Both the position numbers and the translations under genes were made by a program. From assembly GCA_041581935.1 (NCBI GenBank), contig JBFICP010000149.1, positions 1 to 7,758 on the forward strand: DNA of 7,758 bases, in the 5' to 3' direction. Shown in pieces: positions 1-6,052 of this stretch. Source of the stretch: JAABYT01 sp041581935 (GTDB taxonomy: Bacteria; Pseudomonadota; Gammaproteobacteria; HK1). Within the stretch, counting starts at the first letter, position 1. Each line of letters starts with the position of its first letter. The notes under the pieces were generated by a model, which did not search any database, had not been told where the DNA came from, and saw only the letters and a list, made by a program, of their open reading frames with translations.

Positions 1-1
1 C

Positions 2-2764
2 GACATAGGTGCTTCGGGAATGCTGGATCTGGCGTCGGGCTCGAGCGGTTTGACGGTGCTCGAGGCCCGCTCGGGCAGCGGCGCGGTACGGATCAGCGCG
101 GGCGGGGCGCTGCGAATCGATGGCAGTGGCATCGAAGCGGCCGACGGTGGAAATCTGGCGGCGGCCGGCGCTCTCACGATTGCCGCTGACGTCGAGACTA
201 ACGCCGATATGGTATTCACTGCCGGCAACGACACCGCGCTTGCTGGAAATGATCTCAGCATCGCAGCGGGAGCCTTGGTGAAGCTCGACAGCGAGCGCGC
301 CGCCGGGTTGTATTTCAACGCCGGCGATAACATCGCTTTCGCGGGCGGCAGAGTCCAGACCAGAGGCATCGGGAATCACCGGGTAGAGTTGCATGCCGAC
401 ACCGAGAACGGCGGAAGCGATGGGGTCATCGGCGGCATCTCGCAGACCGGCGTCGACACCAGCGTCTCGAGCGACCACCTGGGCGTTGTGTCCGGGGGCG
501 GCACGGATCTGCGCACGAGTGTCGCGTCGCTGAGCGCCGACAATACGACCGCCGGCGCCCAGCACATTCTCAACGAAGGCGATGTCGTTTTGGTCGGCAA
601 CGTGCGCAATCAGGCCCGAGGCGCCGCGCTGACGCTGGTGACCGAGGACGGATCCATCGACACGGACAGCGCCATTGTCGCCGGCAACGCGGGTTTGCTC
701 ACCCTCGACGCGCGCAGGCGAAGCCCTATCGGTGCTGCAGACGTGATGATCGGCGCGGGCGGAGTGCTATCGGCCGGCGGCGATGTCGCCGTCGTCGCGG
801 CGGACGCCATTCATCTCGGCGGACCCGTCGACAGCGGCGCCGCGAGCGTGACCCTCGACGCCGGCGCCGGCATCGATCAGCCGGCGGGTCACATCGTGAG
901 CGCGAACGTCATCAGCCGGTCCGGCGCTTCAACCGTGCTCGATCGGCCCGGCAATGCCATCGGGGAGCTGTCGGCAACGGCGACCGGTGACGTGCAGGTG
1001 CGTAACGACACCGTGCTCGCGCTCGGTGCATCCGACATTCGCGGCAGTCTGCGCATCGACAACGGCCTCGGGTTGCGCGTCCCCGGCCCGGTCAGTGTCG
1101 GTGGCAAGGCGACTCTCGTCACGGCCGCCGGCGACGTCGATGGCGCCGGTGGGATTCTCGAAGCCGCCGAGCTCGAGGTCGACGCCGCCGGTGGCATCGG
1201 CATCGTCGCGGCCCTCGAGACCGACATCAGCGGCAACGTCTTTCTGCGCAGTCGCGGCACGGCAAGTGGCGGCGACATTCATTTCCGCGAGCGCGGCGAT
1301 TTCGCCACACGTCAGCTGCCAGTTCTGGCCACCGACGCGGGGTCGTCTCAATCGGTTTCCATCGCCGCAGCCGGCGTGCTCACCGTGGATGACGATCCCG
1401 TTGACACCCCGAACCTCGGTCCGGGCGATCGGCTGGAGCTCGACGCAACGCGCATCACACTCGCGGAGAAGATCTCCGGCCACGATGTCGACGTTCGCTT
1501 CAAGGCACCGGTCGATGTCACCGAATCGGTTTTCATAACTCTCGACGAGGGGCTGCTCACATTCGATGGCAACGTGTCGCCGGGTGTGAACACGGCGTTG
1601 ACGCTCGAAAGCGAGGTCGCGTTTGCCTCCGGGCGCGTGACCGGAGCGCGCGGCTCGAGCCTGATCATCGAAGACACGTTGAACCTGGTCACCGACACCA
1701 CCCTCGCGGTGGACAACCTGCGTCTCAGCGGTGACCCGTCATCGGTGATCGGCCGTGGCAGCCTGACGCTGCTGCCGGCCACCCACGGCAAGGACATCGT
1801 CATCGGTGGCCGTAGCGGGCTGATGCCGGATGTCACCGTGGCAACCCTGCAGAAATTCGGCGGCGCTCGTGCGCTCAACGTCGGCGTTCCCGCGTTTCCC
1901 GCCGCGCGTGCCCCGTTTGCGGGTAACGTGCGGGTCGAAGCGGGACTGTCCGTCGGAAGCGCCGTGCTCACGGTCGGCGGGCTGGGTGACGTCAGCCTGG
2001 ATAACCACGGCATGCCGCTGGCGAGCGATCGGGGCATCAATATCGTTGCGGTGGGCGATCGACGGGTATTCCCGGGTCTCGTCGCTCACGCTGGCGGTAA
2101 CATCCTCGACACCGATGCCAGCCCGCTCGCCGCTGCGACCCTCAAGGCGCCTGTCGTGAACGTAATCGCCCAGGGCCGCGTCGGCTCGAGCGCCAACGCG
2201 CTCGAGATCGAGGTCGGCTTGGGCGGCCGTGCCGAGTTCGTCACCGGCGCCGACAACGCGTTCATCAACACGCTGCCCGGCGGCGAGCGTGTCATTAACG
2301 TTGCCGGTACCTCCCCCATTCTGGCCGCCTTCCAGACCCAGGGATTCTTTCTCGATGCGCTGAGCCGGGCGGCGCTGGCCAGAACCGTCGGGCTCGAGAC
2401 CACCGGGCTCGAGACCACCGGCCTCGGCGAGCTCCTGTATGTGGACGAGGGCGTGTTCCTGCTGCCGGACCCCTATACGACACCGGTTCAGGCCATCCTG
2501 TTGCCGGCTTTGATGGATCCGGACTTCCCCGCCGACCGGCGCCCCGACGGACCGGACGACGAGGACGCCTGGCAGGCATTCTATTCAGGGGTTCTGAGAG
2601 ACTACGTGCAATCCCGCTATCTGCTCCCGGACAACGCATCGGAGTCTGATCGTGAGGCCGCCGACACGCACATCGCGCGCGAGTGGCAGACGCTCGTCGC
2701 CCACTTCGAAACGGTGCGTGCGCGTGAGCGCGCCGCCATCGCGACCGGAACCGCCGGCAGCTAG
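2..2764 (+). CDS. Large repetitive beta-helix exoprotein (filamentous haemagglutinin/adhesin-like), C-terminal part
   Basis: The reading frame is open from the left edge (first codon at 2) to TAG at 2762-2764, so about 920 residues are visible and the true start lies outside. Nearly all of it is short degenerate repeats rich in Gly, Ala, Val, Asp, Ser and Thr, with alternating hydrophobic residues (patterns such as GDVxVxxxxxLxLGxxDIxG and AxLTLVTEDGSIxT). This is the texture of right-handed beta-helix passengers of two-partner-secretion exoproteins and large adhesins. I see no cysteine in the visible part, common in secreted surface proteins. From about 2290 the repeats stop. A hydrophobic segment, a GLETT tandem repeat, a stretch with VDEGVFLLPDPY, an acidic Asp/Pro linker (about 2510-2570) and a probably helical Arg/Glu-rich tail follow. 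No C-terminal autotransporter barrel is visible, which argues for partner-assisted secretion, but no TpsB partner is in the window. Class is an inference from composition and repeats; the exact family is not recognised. Confidence 0.75.
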   Translation, partial: DIGASGMLDLASGSSGLTVLEARSGSGAVRISAGGALRIDGSGIEAADGGNLAAAGALTIAADVETNADMVFTAGNDTALAGNDLSIAAGALVKLDSERAAGLYFNAGDNIAFAGGRVQTRGIGNHRVELHADTENGGSDGVIGGISQTGVDTSVSSDHLGVVSGGGTDLRTSVASLSADNTTAGAQHILNEGDVVLVGNVRNQARGAALTLVTEDGSIDTDSAIVAGNAGLLTLDARRRSPIGAADVMIGAGGVLSAGGDVAVVAADAIHLGGPVDSGAASVTLDAGAGIDQPAGHIVSANVISRSGASTVLDRPGNAIGELSATATGDVQVRNDTVLALGASDIRGSLRIDNGLGLRVPGPVSVGGKATLVTAAGDVDGAGGILEAAELEVDAAGGIGIVAALETDISGNVFLRSRGTASGGDIHFRERGDFATRQLPVLATDAGSSQSVSIAAAGVLTVDDDPVDTPNLGPGDRLELDATRITLAEKISGHDVDVRFKAPVDVTESVFITLDEGLLTFDGNVSPGVNTALTLESEVAFASGRVTGARGSSLIIEDTLNLVTDTTLAVDNLRLSGDPSSVIGRGSLTLLPATHGKDIVIGGRSGLMPDVTVATLQKFGGARALNVGVPAFPAARAPFAGNVRVEAGLSVGSAVLTVGGLGDVSLDNHGMPLASDRGINIVAVGDRRVFPGLVAHAGGNILDTDASPLAAATLKAPVVNVIAQGRVGSSANALEIEVGLGGRAEFVTGADNAFINTLPGGERVINVAGTSPILAAFQTQGFFLDALSRAALARTVGLETTGLETTGLGELLYVDEGVFLLPDPYTTPVQAILLPALMDPDFPADRRPDGPDDEDAWQAFYSGVLRDYVQSRYLLPDNASESDREAADTHIAREWQTLVAHFETVRARERAAIATGTAGS
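2390..2419 (+). repeat. 15-bp perfect tandem duplication inside the exoprotein gene
   Basis: GGGCTCGAGACCACC occurs twice head to tail (2390-2404 and 2405-2419), encoding GLETT-GLETT. A degenerate third start (GLG) follows at 2420. The unit is a multiple of three, so copy-number change would keep the frame. It sits exactly at the junction between the beta-helix repeats and the C-terminal tail, so it would act as a length-variable linker. Confidence 0.85.
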
Positions 2765-2866
2765 CGAACCCCTCGAGGCGGCCGCCGCCGGGTCCCCGCT
2801 GCATCGCGCCGTCCGGCGTGCTAATCTTTCGCAGTGACTTGCTCGATGACTCTCCGACTTCGACCT

Positions 2867-2897
2867 TTGTCATAAAAATCAAAGACATAATTATAAG
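2867..2897 (+). promoter_or_regulatory. AT-rich patch with a possible promoter for the cyclase-FHA gene
   Basis: The 228-base gap between the exoprotein stop and the cyclase start is GC-rich except for about 2866-2900. There TTGTCA (2867-2872) is followed after 19 bases by TATAAG (2892-2897), each close to the sigma70 -35 and -10 consensus, though the spacing is long. The patch also contains the 8-base palindrome ATAATTAT (2887-2894). A transcript from here would have a leader of roughly 90 bases. The rest of the gap shows no gene or strong terminator that I can support. Confidence 0.3.
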
Positions 2898-2992
2898 AAT
2901 CCGCCTCGGTCAGGGACTCGAATTGCGACGCCGGGGGCGGGGGAAAACGATAGTGGATGATCGGACCTGACGGCCGGAGAACTGCCTGAGCC

Positions 2993-3889
2993 ATGGCGAA
3001 AGAGACCGCTTCGCGGGCGATCGTGTTCGCGGATATCAGTGGCAGCACACGCCTGTACGAGACGCTTGGCGATGCCATTGCGCGCGAGCTGGTGTCCCAG
3101 TGCCTCGACCTGATGACCGAACAGGTCAACCGCCATAACGGCGCGGTCATCAAGACCATCGGCGACGAGATCATGTGCACCTTCGCCACCGCGGAGCAGG
3201 CGGTGGAGGCGTGCATGGCGGTGCAGGAGGCCGTTTCCGAAGATCTTCCACAGCGAAACAAGCACACGCCGGCGGACTTCAGCATCCGCATCGGCATGCA
3301 TTTCGGCTCCTGCATTCTCGAAGGCGGCGATGTTTTCGGCGATGCCGTGAACGTGGCCGCGCGCATGGCCGGCATCGCCAAGGGTGGCCAGATCATCACC
3401 ACTCAGGACACCGCGGCGGCCCTGTCACCGGCCGTGCGCTCGAGCACCCGGCATCTCGATCGCATTCCCATCAAGGGCAAGGCCGAGGACGTGGATATAT
3501 TCGAGGTCATCTGGCAGGCCGATGATGTGACGCGCATGGCGACCGGACTTCTGGCCCACGGTGCAACCAAGTTCGCGAACCTGCGCCTGCGCTATCACAC
3601 CGAGGTCATGGATCTGGATCAGGATATGAACGTGGTCATTCTCGGCCGCGGCCAGAAGGCCGACATGGTGGTCAACGACAGCATGGCGTCCAGGGAGCAT
3701 GCGCGCATCGAGTGCCGGCGCGGAAAGTTCATTCTCACCGACATGAGCACCAACGGCACCTACGTAGAGACCCAGGAAGGCCCCTCATACCTGCGGCGCG
3801 AGGACATCGTTCTCACCGGCCAGGGGAAGATCGCGCTCGGGCGTGATCTCGGCGAAGCCACCGAGTACGTGGTATTCGACTGCCAGTAA
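2993..3889 (+). CDS. Class III adenylate/guanylate cyclase with C-terminal FHA domain
   Basis: This complete 298-residue protein should make a cyclic nucleotide (cAMP or cGMP) from ATP or GTP in the cytoplasm. The cyclase homology domain spans about residues 6-175. The metal-binding aspartates are D14 (in FADISGSTRL) and D58 (in VIKTIGDE), K54 sits at the purine-recognition position, D113 (in GGDVFGDAVN) is the partner purine-site residue, and N120 and R124 (in NVAAR) are the transition-state residues. The complete set predicts an active enzyme, and the Lys/Asp pair favours ATP. An FHA domain follows at about residues 195-297 with its hallmark residues G218-R219, S233 and H236 (in SREH) and N254-G255-T256, so it should bind phosphothreonine peptides. 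No signal peptide or membrane segment is seen. An in-frame TGA lies at 2987-2989, leaving ATG 2993 as the only sensible start; GGAGA at 2976-2980 is a weak, slightly distant ribosome site (12 bases). Domain assignment is firm; kinase-linked control is inferred from FHA biology. Confidence 0.93.
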   Translation: MAKETASRAIVFADISGSTRLYETLGDAIARELVSQCLDLMTEQVNRHNGAVIKTIGDEIMCTFATAEQAVEACMAVQEAVSEDLPQRNKHTPADFSIRIGMHFGSCILEGGDVFGDAVNVAARMAGIAKGGQIITTQDTAAALSPAVRSSTRHLDRIPIKGKAEDVDIFEVIWQADDVTRMATGLLAHGATKFANLRLRYHTEVMDLDQDMNVVILGRGQKADMVVNDSMASREHARIECRRGKFILTDMSTNGTYVETQEGPSYLRREDIVLTGQGKIALGRDLGEATEYVVFDCQ

Positions 3890-3926
3890 TCCTCGCCGAT
3901 CGGGCCGCGCGCTTGCCCGCGAATTG

Positions 3927-3957
3927 TGCCCGGCGTACATTCGCCCCGCTCCGGGCA
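3927..3957. other. GC-rich inverted repeat between convergent genes
   Basis: TGCCCGG (3927-3933) and CCGGGCA (3951-3957) form a 7-base-pair stem with a 17-base loop. It lies in the 105-base gap between the end of the cyclase-FHA gene and the 3' end of the oppositely oriented tRNA-Val, where a bidirectional terminator would be expected. There is no T-run on either side, so it is not a canonical intrinsic terminator and may be chance in GC-rich DNA. Confidence 0.2.
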
Positions 3958-3994
3958 GAAATTGCCGCGCAGGTAAAATGCCAATGCGCTGAGT

Positions 3995-4069
3995 TGGTGG
4001 GCGATGCTGGGATTGAACCAGCGACCCCTGCCGTGTGAAGACAGTGCTCTCCCACTGAGCTAATCGCCC
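3995..4069 (-). tRNA. tRNA-Val(CAC)
   Basis: Read on the minus strand this is a 75-base cloverleaf with the CCA end encoded (3995-3997). The acceptor stem GGGCGAT/ATCGCCC pairs perfectly, the D stem is GCTC/GAGC, and the anticodon stem CTGTC/GGCAG has one T-G wobble. The T arm is GCTGG-TTCAATC-CCAGC. The seven-base anticodon loop TTCACAC places CAC at 4035-4037, reading the valine codon GTG. The body closely resembles bacterial valine tRNAs (GGG...GATTAGCTCAG). It converges on the cyclase-FHA gene and is divergent from gltX. No T-rich terminator is evident after its 3' end. Confidence 0.96.
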
Positions 4070-4080
4070 ACGCCGTGGTC

Positions 4081-4110
4081 ATTCTAGGGGGACCCCTTGA
4101 AACAGGTCAA
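4081..4110 (-). promoter_or_regulatory. Sigma70-type promoter of tRNA-Val
   Basis: On the minus strand TTGACC (complement of 4105-4110) and TAGAAT (complement of 4081-4086) each match consensus at 5 of 6 positions, separated by 18 bases. The -10 ends 11 bases before the mature tRNA, giving a leader of only about 4-6 bases. The discriminator just downstream (GACCACGGC) is GC-rich, the pattern associated with stringent control of stable-RNA promoters; that regulation is inferred. Confidence 0.75.
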
Positions 4111-4144
4111 TCACGCCAGCCTGCCGAATCAGATTCAGAATAAG

Positions 4145-4174
4145 ATGCTATTCGCCAAGACCGGGTCCCGATGA
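4145..4174 (+). CDS. Possible 9-codon leader ORF overlapping the gltX start (ATGA)
   Basis: ATG at 4145 opens a frame encoding MLFAKTGSR whose TGA (4172-4174) overlaps the gltX ATG (4171-4173) as ATGA, the classic translational-coupling junction. The gltX start has no recognisable Shine-Dalgarno sequence in the 15 bases before it, so coupling would offer a way to initiate. Against it, the leader ORF also lacks a good ribosome site and a short ORF like this can arise by chance. No run of repeated codons suggests attenuation. Confidence 0.3.
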   Translation: MLFAKTGSR

Positions 4175-5586
4175 AGGTTCGCACCCGTTTCGCACCGAGC
4201 CCGACCGGCTACCTCCACGTCGGAGGCGCACGCACGGCGCTCTTTTGCTGGCTGTTCGCACGTCGCCACGGCGGCGTGTTCATTCTGCGCATCGAGGACA
4301 CGGATCGCGAGCGCTCCACTCAAGCCTCGGTCGACGCGATCCTCGACGGCATGCAGTGGCTGGCCCTCGACTACGACGAGGGTCCCTTCTACCAGAGTCA
4401 GCGCTTCGACCATTACGGCGCGTACGTCGAGCGGCTAATCGACGAGGGCAGCGCCTACCATTGCTATTGCACGCCGCAAGAGCTCGAAGCGATGCGCACC
4501 GAGCAGCGCGCCCGGGGCGTCAAGCCCCGCTATGACGGACGCTGCCGTGCACGCACCGGGGCACCGCCCGCCGGCATCGACCCGGTAGTGCGTTTCAAAA
4601 ATCCCGTCGACGGCAGCGTCGTCATCGACGATCTGATCAAGGGGCGCATCGTCATATCCAACGACGAGCTCGACGATCTGATCATCGCGCGCCCCGATGG
4701 CACACCTACCTACAATTTCACCGTTGTCGTTGACGATCTCGAGATGGACATCACGCATGTCATTCGCGGCGATGACCACGTCAACAATACGCCGCGTCAG
4801 ATCAACATCTTCAACGCGCTCGGTGCGACGCCTCCCAAGTACGCGCACGTGCCGATGATTCTCGGGCCCGACGGTCAGCGCCTCTCGAAGCGCCACGGCG
4901 CCGTGGGTGTAATGCAGTTTCGCGAGGACGGCTATCTGCCGGATGCGCTGATCAACTATCTGGTACGCCTCGGATGGTCCCACGGGGATCAGGAGATTTT
5001 CTCGCGCCGGGAGCTCTGCGAGCTCTTCGATTTGTCCGAGGTGAATCGTGCGGCTTCGGTCTTCGATACCGACAAGCTCAATTGGCTGAACCAGCACTAT
5101 ATAAAGAGTACCGATACCGCCATGCTGGCCGGGCTCCTCGAGGAGCAGCTCACGAAACGCGGCGTGGACGTCGCCGACGGCCCCGATCTCGGTGTGCTGG
5201 CCGACGTTCAGCGCGAGCGCGCCAAAACGCTCGTAGAGATGGCCGAGAAGAGCCTGTTCGCCTTCGGCGATCTGAATGGCTACGCGGAGAAGGCGGCGCG
5301 CAAGCATCTCAAGCCGGCCGCCGCCGACGGCCTGCGGGCGGTGCGCGAGCGCCTCGCCGAAATCGCTGCGTGGCGCACGGAAGCGATTCATGAGGCCGTT
5401 GTCGAGACCGCCGAGGCCGTCGGCATCAAGCTCGGCAAGCTGGCCCAGCCGCTGCGGGTGGCCGTCACCGGCAGCGACATGTCCCCGTCAATCGATGCCA
5501 CGTTGCTGCTGGTCGGTCGTGATCGCACGCTCGCGCGGATCGACGCCGCGATCACCTATATCGAGGCGCACGGGGACCCTTCTTGA
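4171..5586 (+). CDS. gltX: Glutamyl-tRNA synthetase
   Basis: GluRS charges tRNA-Glu with glutamate in the cytosol using ATP. This gene encodes 471 residues, the length of E. coli GluRS, starting with the typical MKVRTRFAPSPTGYLHVGG. The class I signatures are present: HVGG at 16-19 (HIGH motif) and LSKRH at 238-242 (KMSKS-type motif). The conserved IEDTDRERST and a WSHGDQEIFS-type segment are also there, and the C-terminal third is the helical anticodon-binding region. The zinc-site cysteines C98, C100 and C125 are kept, but the position of E. coli His127 is Ala. The start follows family alignment and has no evident Shine-Dalgarno; I find no convincing promoter in the 101-base divergent gap, only a weak TAAGAT at 4141. 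It is divergent from tRNA-Val and followed after 79 bases, with no terminator between, by tRNA-Ala. The cognate tRNA-Glu lies just beyond. Confidence 0.98.
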   Translation: MKVRTRFAPSPTGYLHVGGARTALFCWLFARRHGGVFILRIEDTDRERSTQASVDAILDGMQWLALDYDEGPFYQSQRFDHYGAYVERLIDEGSAYHCYCTPQELEAMRTEQRARGVKPRYDGRCRARTGAPPAGIDPVVRFKNPVDGSVVIDDLIKGRIVISNDELDDLIIARPDGTPTYNFTVVVDDLEMDITHVIRGDDHVNNTPRQINIFNALGATPPKYAHVPMILGPDGQRLSKRHGAVGVMQFREDGYLPDALINYLVRLGWSHGDQEIFSRRELCELFDLSEVNRAASVFDTDKLNWLNQHYIKSTDTAMLAGLLEEQLTKRGVDVADGPDLGVLADVQRERAKTLVEMAEKSLFAFGDLNGYAEKAARKHLKPAAADGLRAVRERLAEIAAWRTEAIHEAVVETAEAVGIKLGKLAQPLRVAVTGSDMSPSIDATLLLVGRDRTLARIDAAITYIEAHGDPS

Positions 5587-5611
5587 CAGGGCTAGGGGCC
5601 TCCCGTAGATT
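5583..5611 (+). promoter_or_regulatory. Promoter of tRNA-Ala, overlapping the gltX stop codon
   Basis: A perfect -35 TTGACA (5583-5588) is followed after exactly 17 bases by TAGATT (5606-5611, 4 of 6 matches to TATAAT). The -35 shares bases with the gltX TGA stop (5584-5586). Initiation would be near 5618, leaving a leader of about 48 bases to be trimmed from the tRNA-Ala precursor. Confidence 0.7.
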
Positions 5612-5665
5612 CTCGCAGCTTACTATGGCGCGGTCGCCGGGCAGTGGCGGCCAGGGCTCATCTCC

Positions 5666-5741
<76 letters not shown>

Positions 5742-5746
5742 ACGAC

Positions 5747-5776
5747 ACAGGGCTGAATCGTCAGCCCTGTTTTTTT
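5747..5776 (+). terminator. Strong intrinsic terminator after tRNA-Ala
   Basis: ACAGGGCTGA (5747-5756) pairs perfectly with TCAGCCCTGT (5761-5770) across a 4-base loop (ATCG). The last stem base begins a run of seven T residues (5770-5776). It starts five bases after the tRNA CCA end and should end transcripts from both the tRNA-Ala promoter and any gltX read-through. Confidence 0.93.
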
Positions 5777-5808
5777 CGCACTTCGACAACACGGCGCGCA
5801 AAATCAAC

Positions 5809-5886
5809 GTCCCCATCGTCTAGCCTGGCCTAGGACACCACCCTTTCAAGGTGGCGACACGGGTTCGAATCCCGTTGGGGACGCCA
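5809..5886 (+). tRNA. tRNA-Glu(TTC)
   Basis: This is a 78-base cloverleaf with encoded CCA (5884-5886). The acceptor stem GTCCCCA/TGGGGAC is perfect, and the discriminator is G5883 as in E. coli tRNA-Glu. A 3-bp D stem GTC/GAC encloses a 13-base loop, two bases longer than in E. coli. The anticodon stem is CCACC/GGTGG and the T arm is ACGGG-TTCGAAT-CCCGT. The anticodon TTC lies at 5845-5847. It is the substrate of the GltX encoded upstream. Only 32 bases separate it from the preceding terminator and I see no good promoter there, so its expression is unexplained. No intrinsic terminator follows it. Confidence 0.97.
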
Positions 5887-5914
5887 ATTAAATCAGAGGG
5901 TTACAGTCGTATCA

Positions 5915-5982
5915 CGGAAGTGCGCGACCGATACCATTTCGGACTCCTTCCGGTGCTCATTTGCTTCCGAATTTTCCATCGG
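5915..5982 (+). other. Competing inverted repeats in the leader before the second cyclase
   Basis: In the 166-base gap after tRNA-Glu, CGGAAG (5915-5920) can pair with CTTCCG at 5947-5952 or with a second copy at 5964-5969. Inside or beside these are two small hairpins, CCGA/TCGG at 5928-5942 and at 5967-5982. The second hairpin shares bases with the second CTTCCG, so alternative folds are possible. No T-run follows. The stems are short and may be chance. No convincing promoter for the downstream gene was found in this gap. Confidence 0.2.
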
Positions 5983-6039
5983 CGATCTCAGGTCGACCAC
6001 ACTGTAATATTCCCTCCGCGATGTCTCCTTGGGAATCTG

Positions 6040-6044
6040 AAGGA
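6040..6044 (+). promoter_or_regulatory. Ribosome binding site that fixes a GTG start
   Basis: AAGGA at 6040-6044 lies 8 bases before GTG 6053, an ideal Shine-Dalgarno spacing. The frame is closed by TGA at 6038-6040, and the first in-frame ATG (6308) would delete both catalytic aspartates of the cyclase, so GTG 6053 is the supported start. Confidence 0.85.
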
Positions 6045-6052
6045 AAACCTTT

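Noticed and set aside
376..2418. Several long open frames on the minus strand and in another plus frame within the exoprotein gene
   Set aside because: They are Ala/Arg/Pro/Ser-rich low-complexity translations of GC-rich coding DNA, overlap the main frame fully, and show no domain or start signal.
2796..2830. Possible intrinsic terminator after the exoprotein gene (CGCC/GGCG hairpin followed by TAATCTTT)
   Set aside because: The stem is only 4-5 bp with a 2-4 base loop and there is no continuous T-run next to it.
3974..3979. GGTAAAATGCC-like -10 element pointing toward gltX
   Set aside because: No -35 element exists at a suitable distance, and the transcript would run antisense through tRNA-Val before gltX.
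3813..4082. Minus-strand open frame running through tRNA-Val (contains SSVGEHCLHTAG)
   Set aside because: This is the familiar false translation of a tRNA gene; the tRNA structure is certain.
4097..4146. gltX promoter from TTGAAA (4097) with a -10 near 4120 or TAAGAT (4141)
   Set aside because: The spacings are wrong: no -10-like hexamer lies 16-18 bases after TTGAAA, and no -35 lies before TAAGAT.
4435..5391. Long minus-strand open frame opposite gltX
   Set aside because: It is a mirror of the synthetase codon pattern, with no recognised domain and full overlap with a certain gene.
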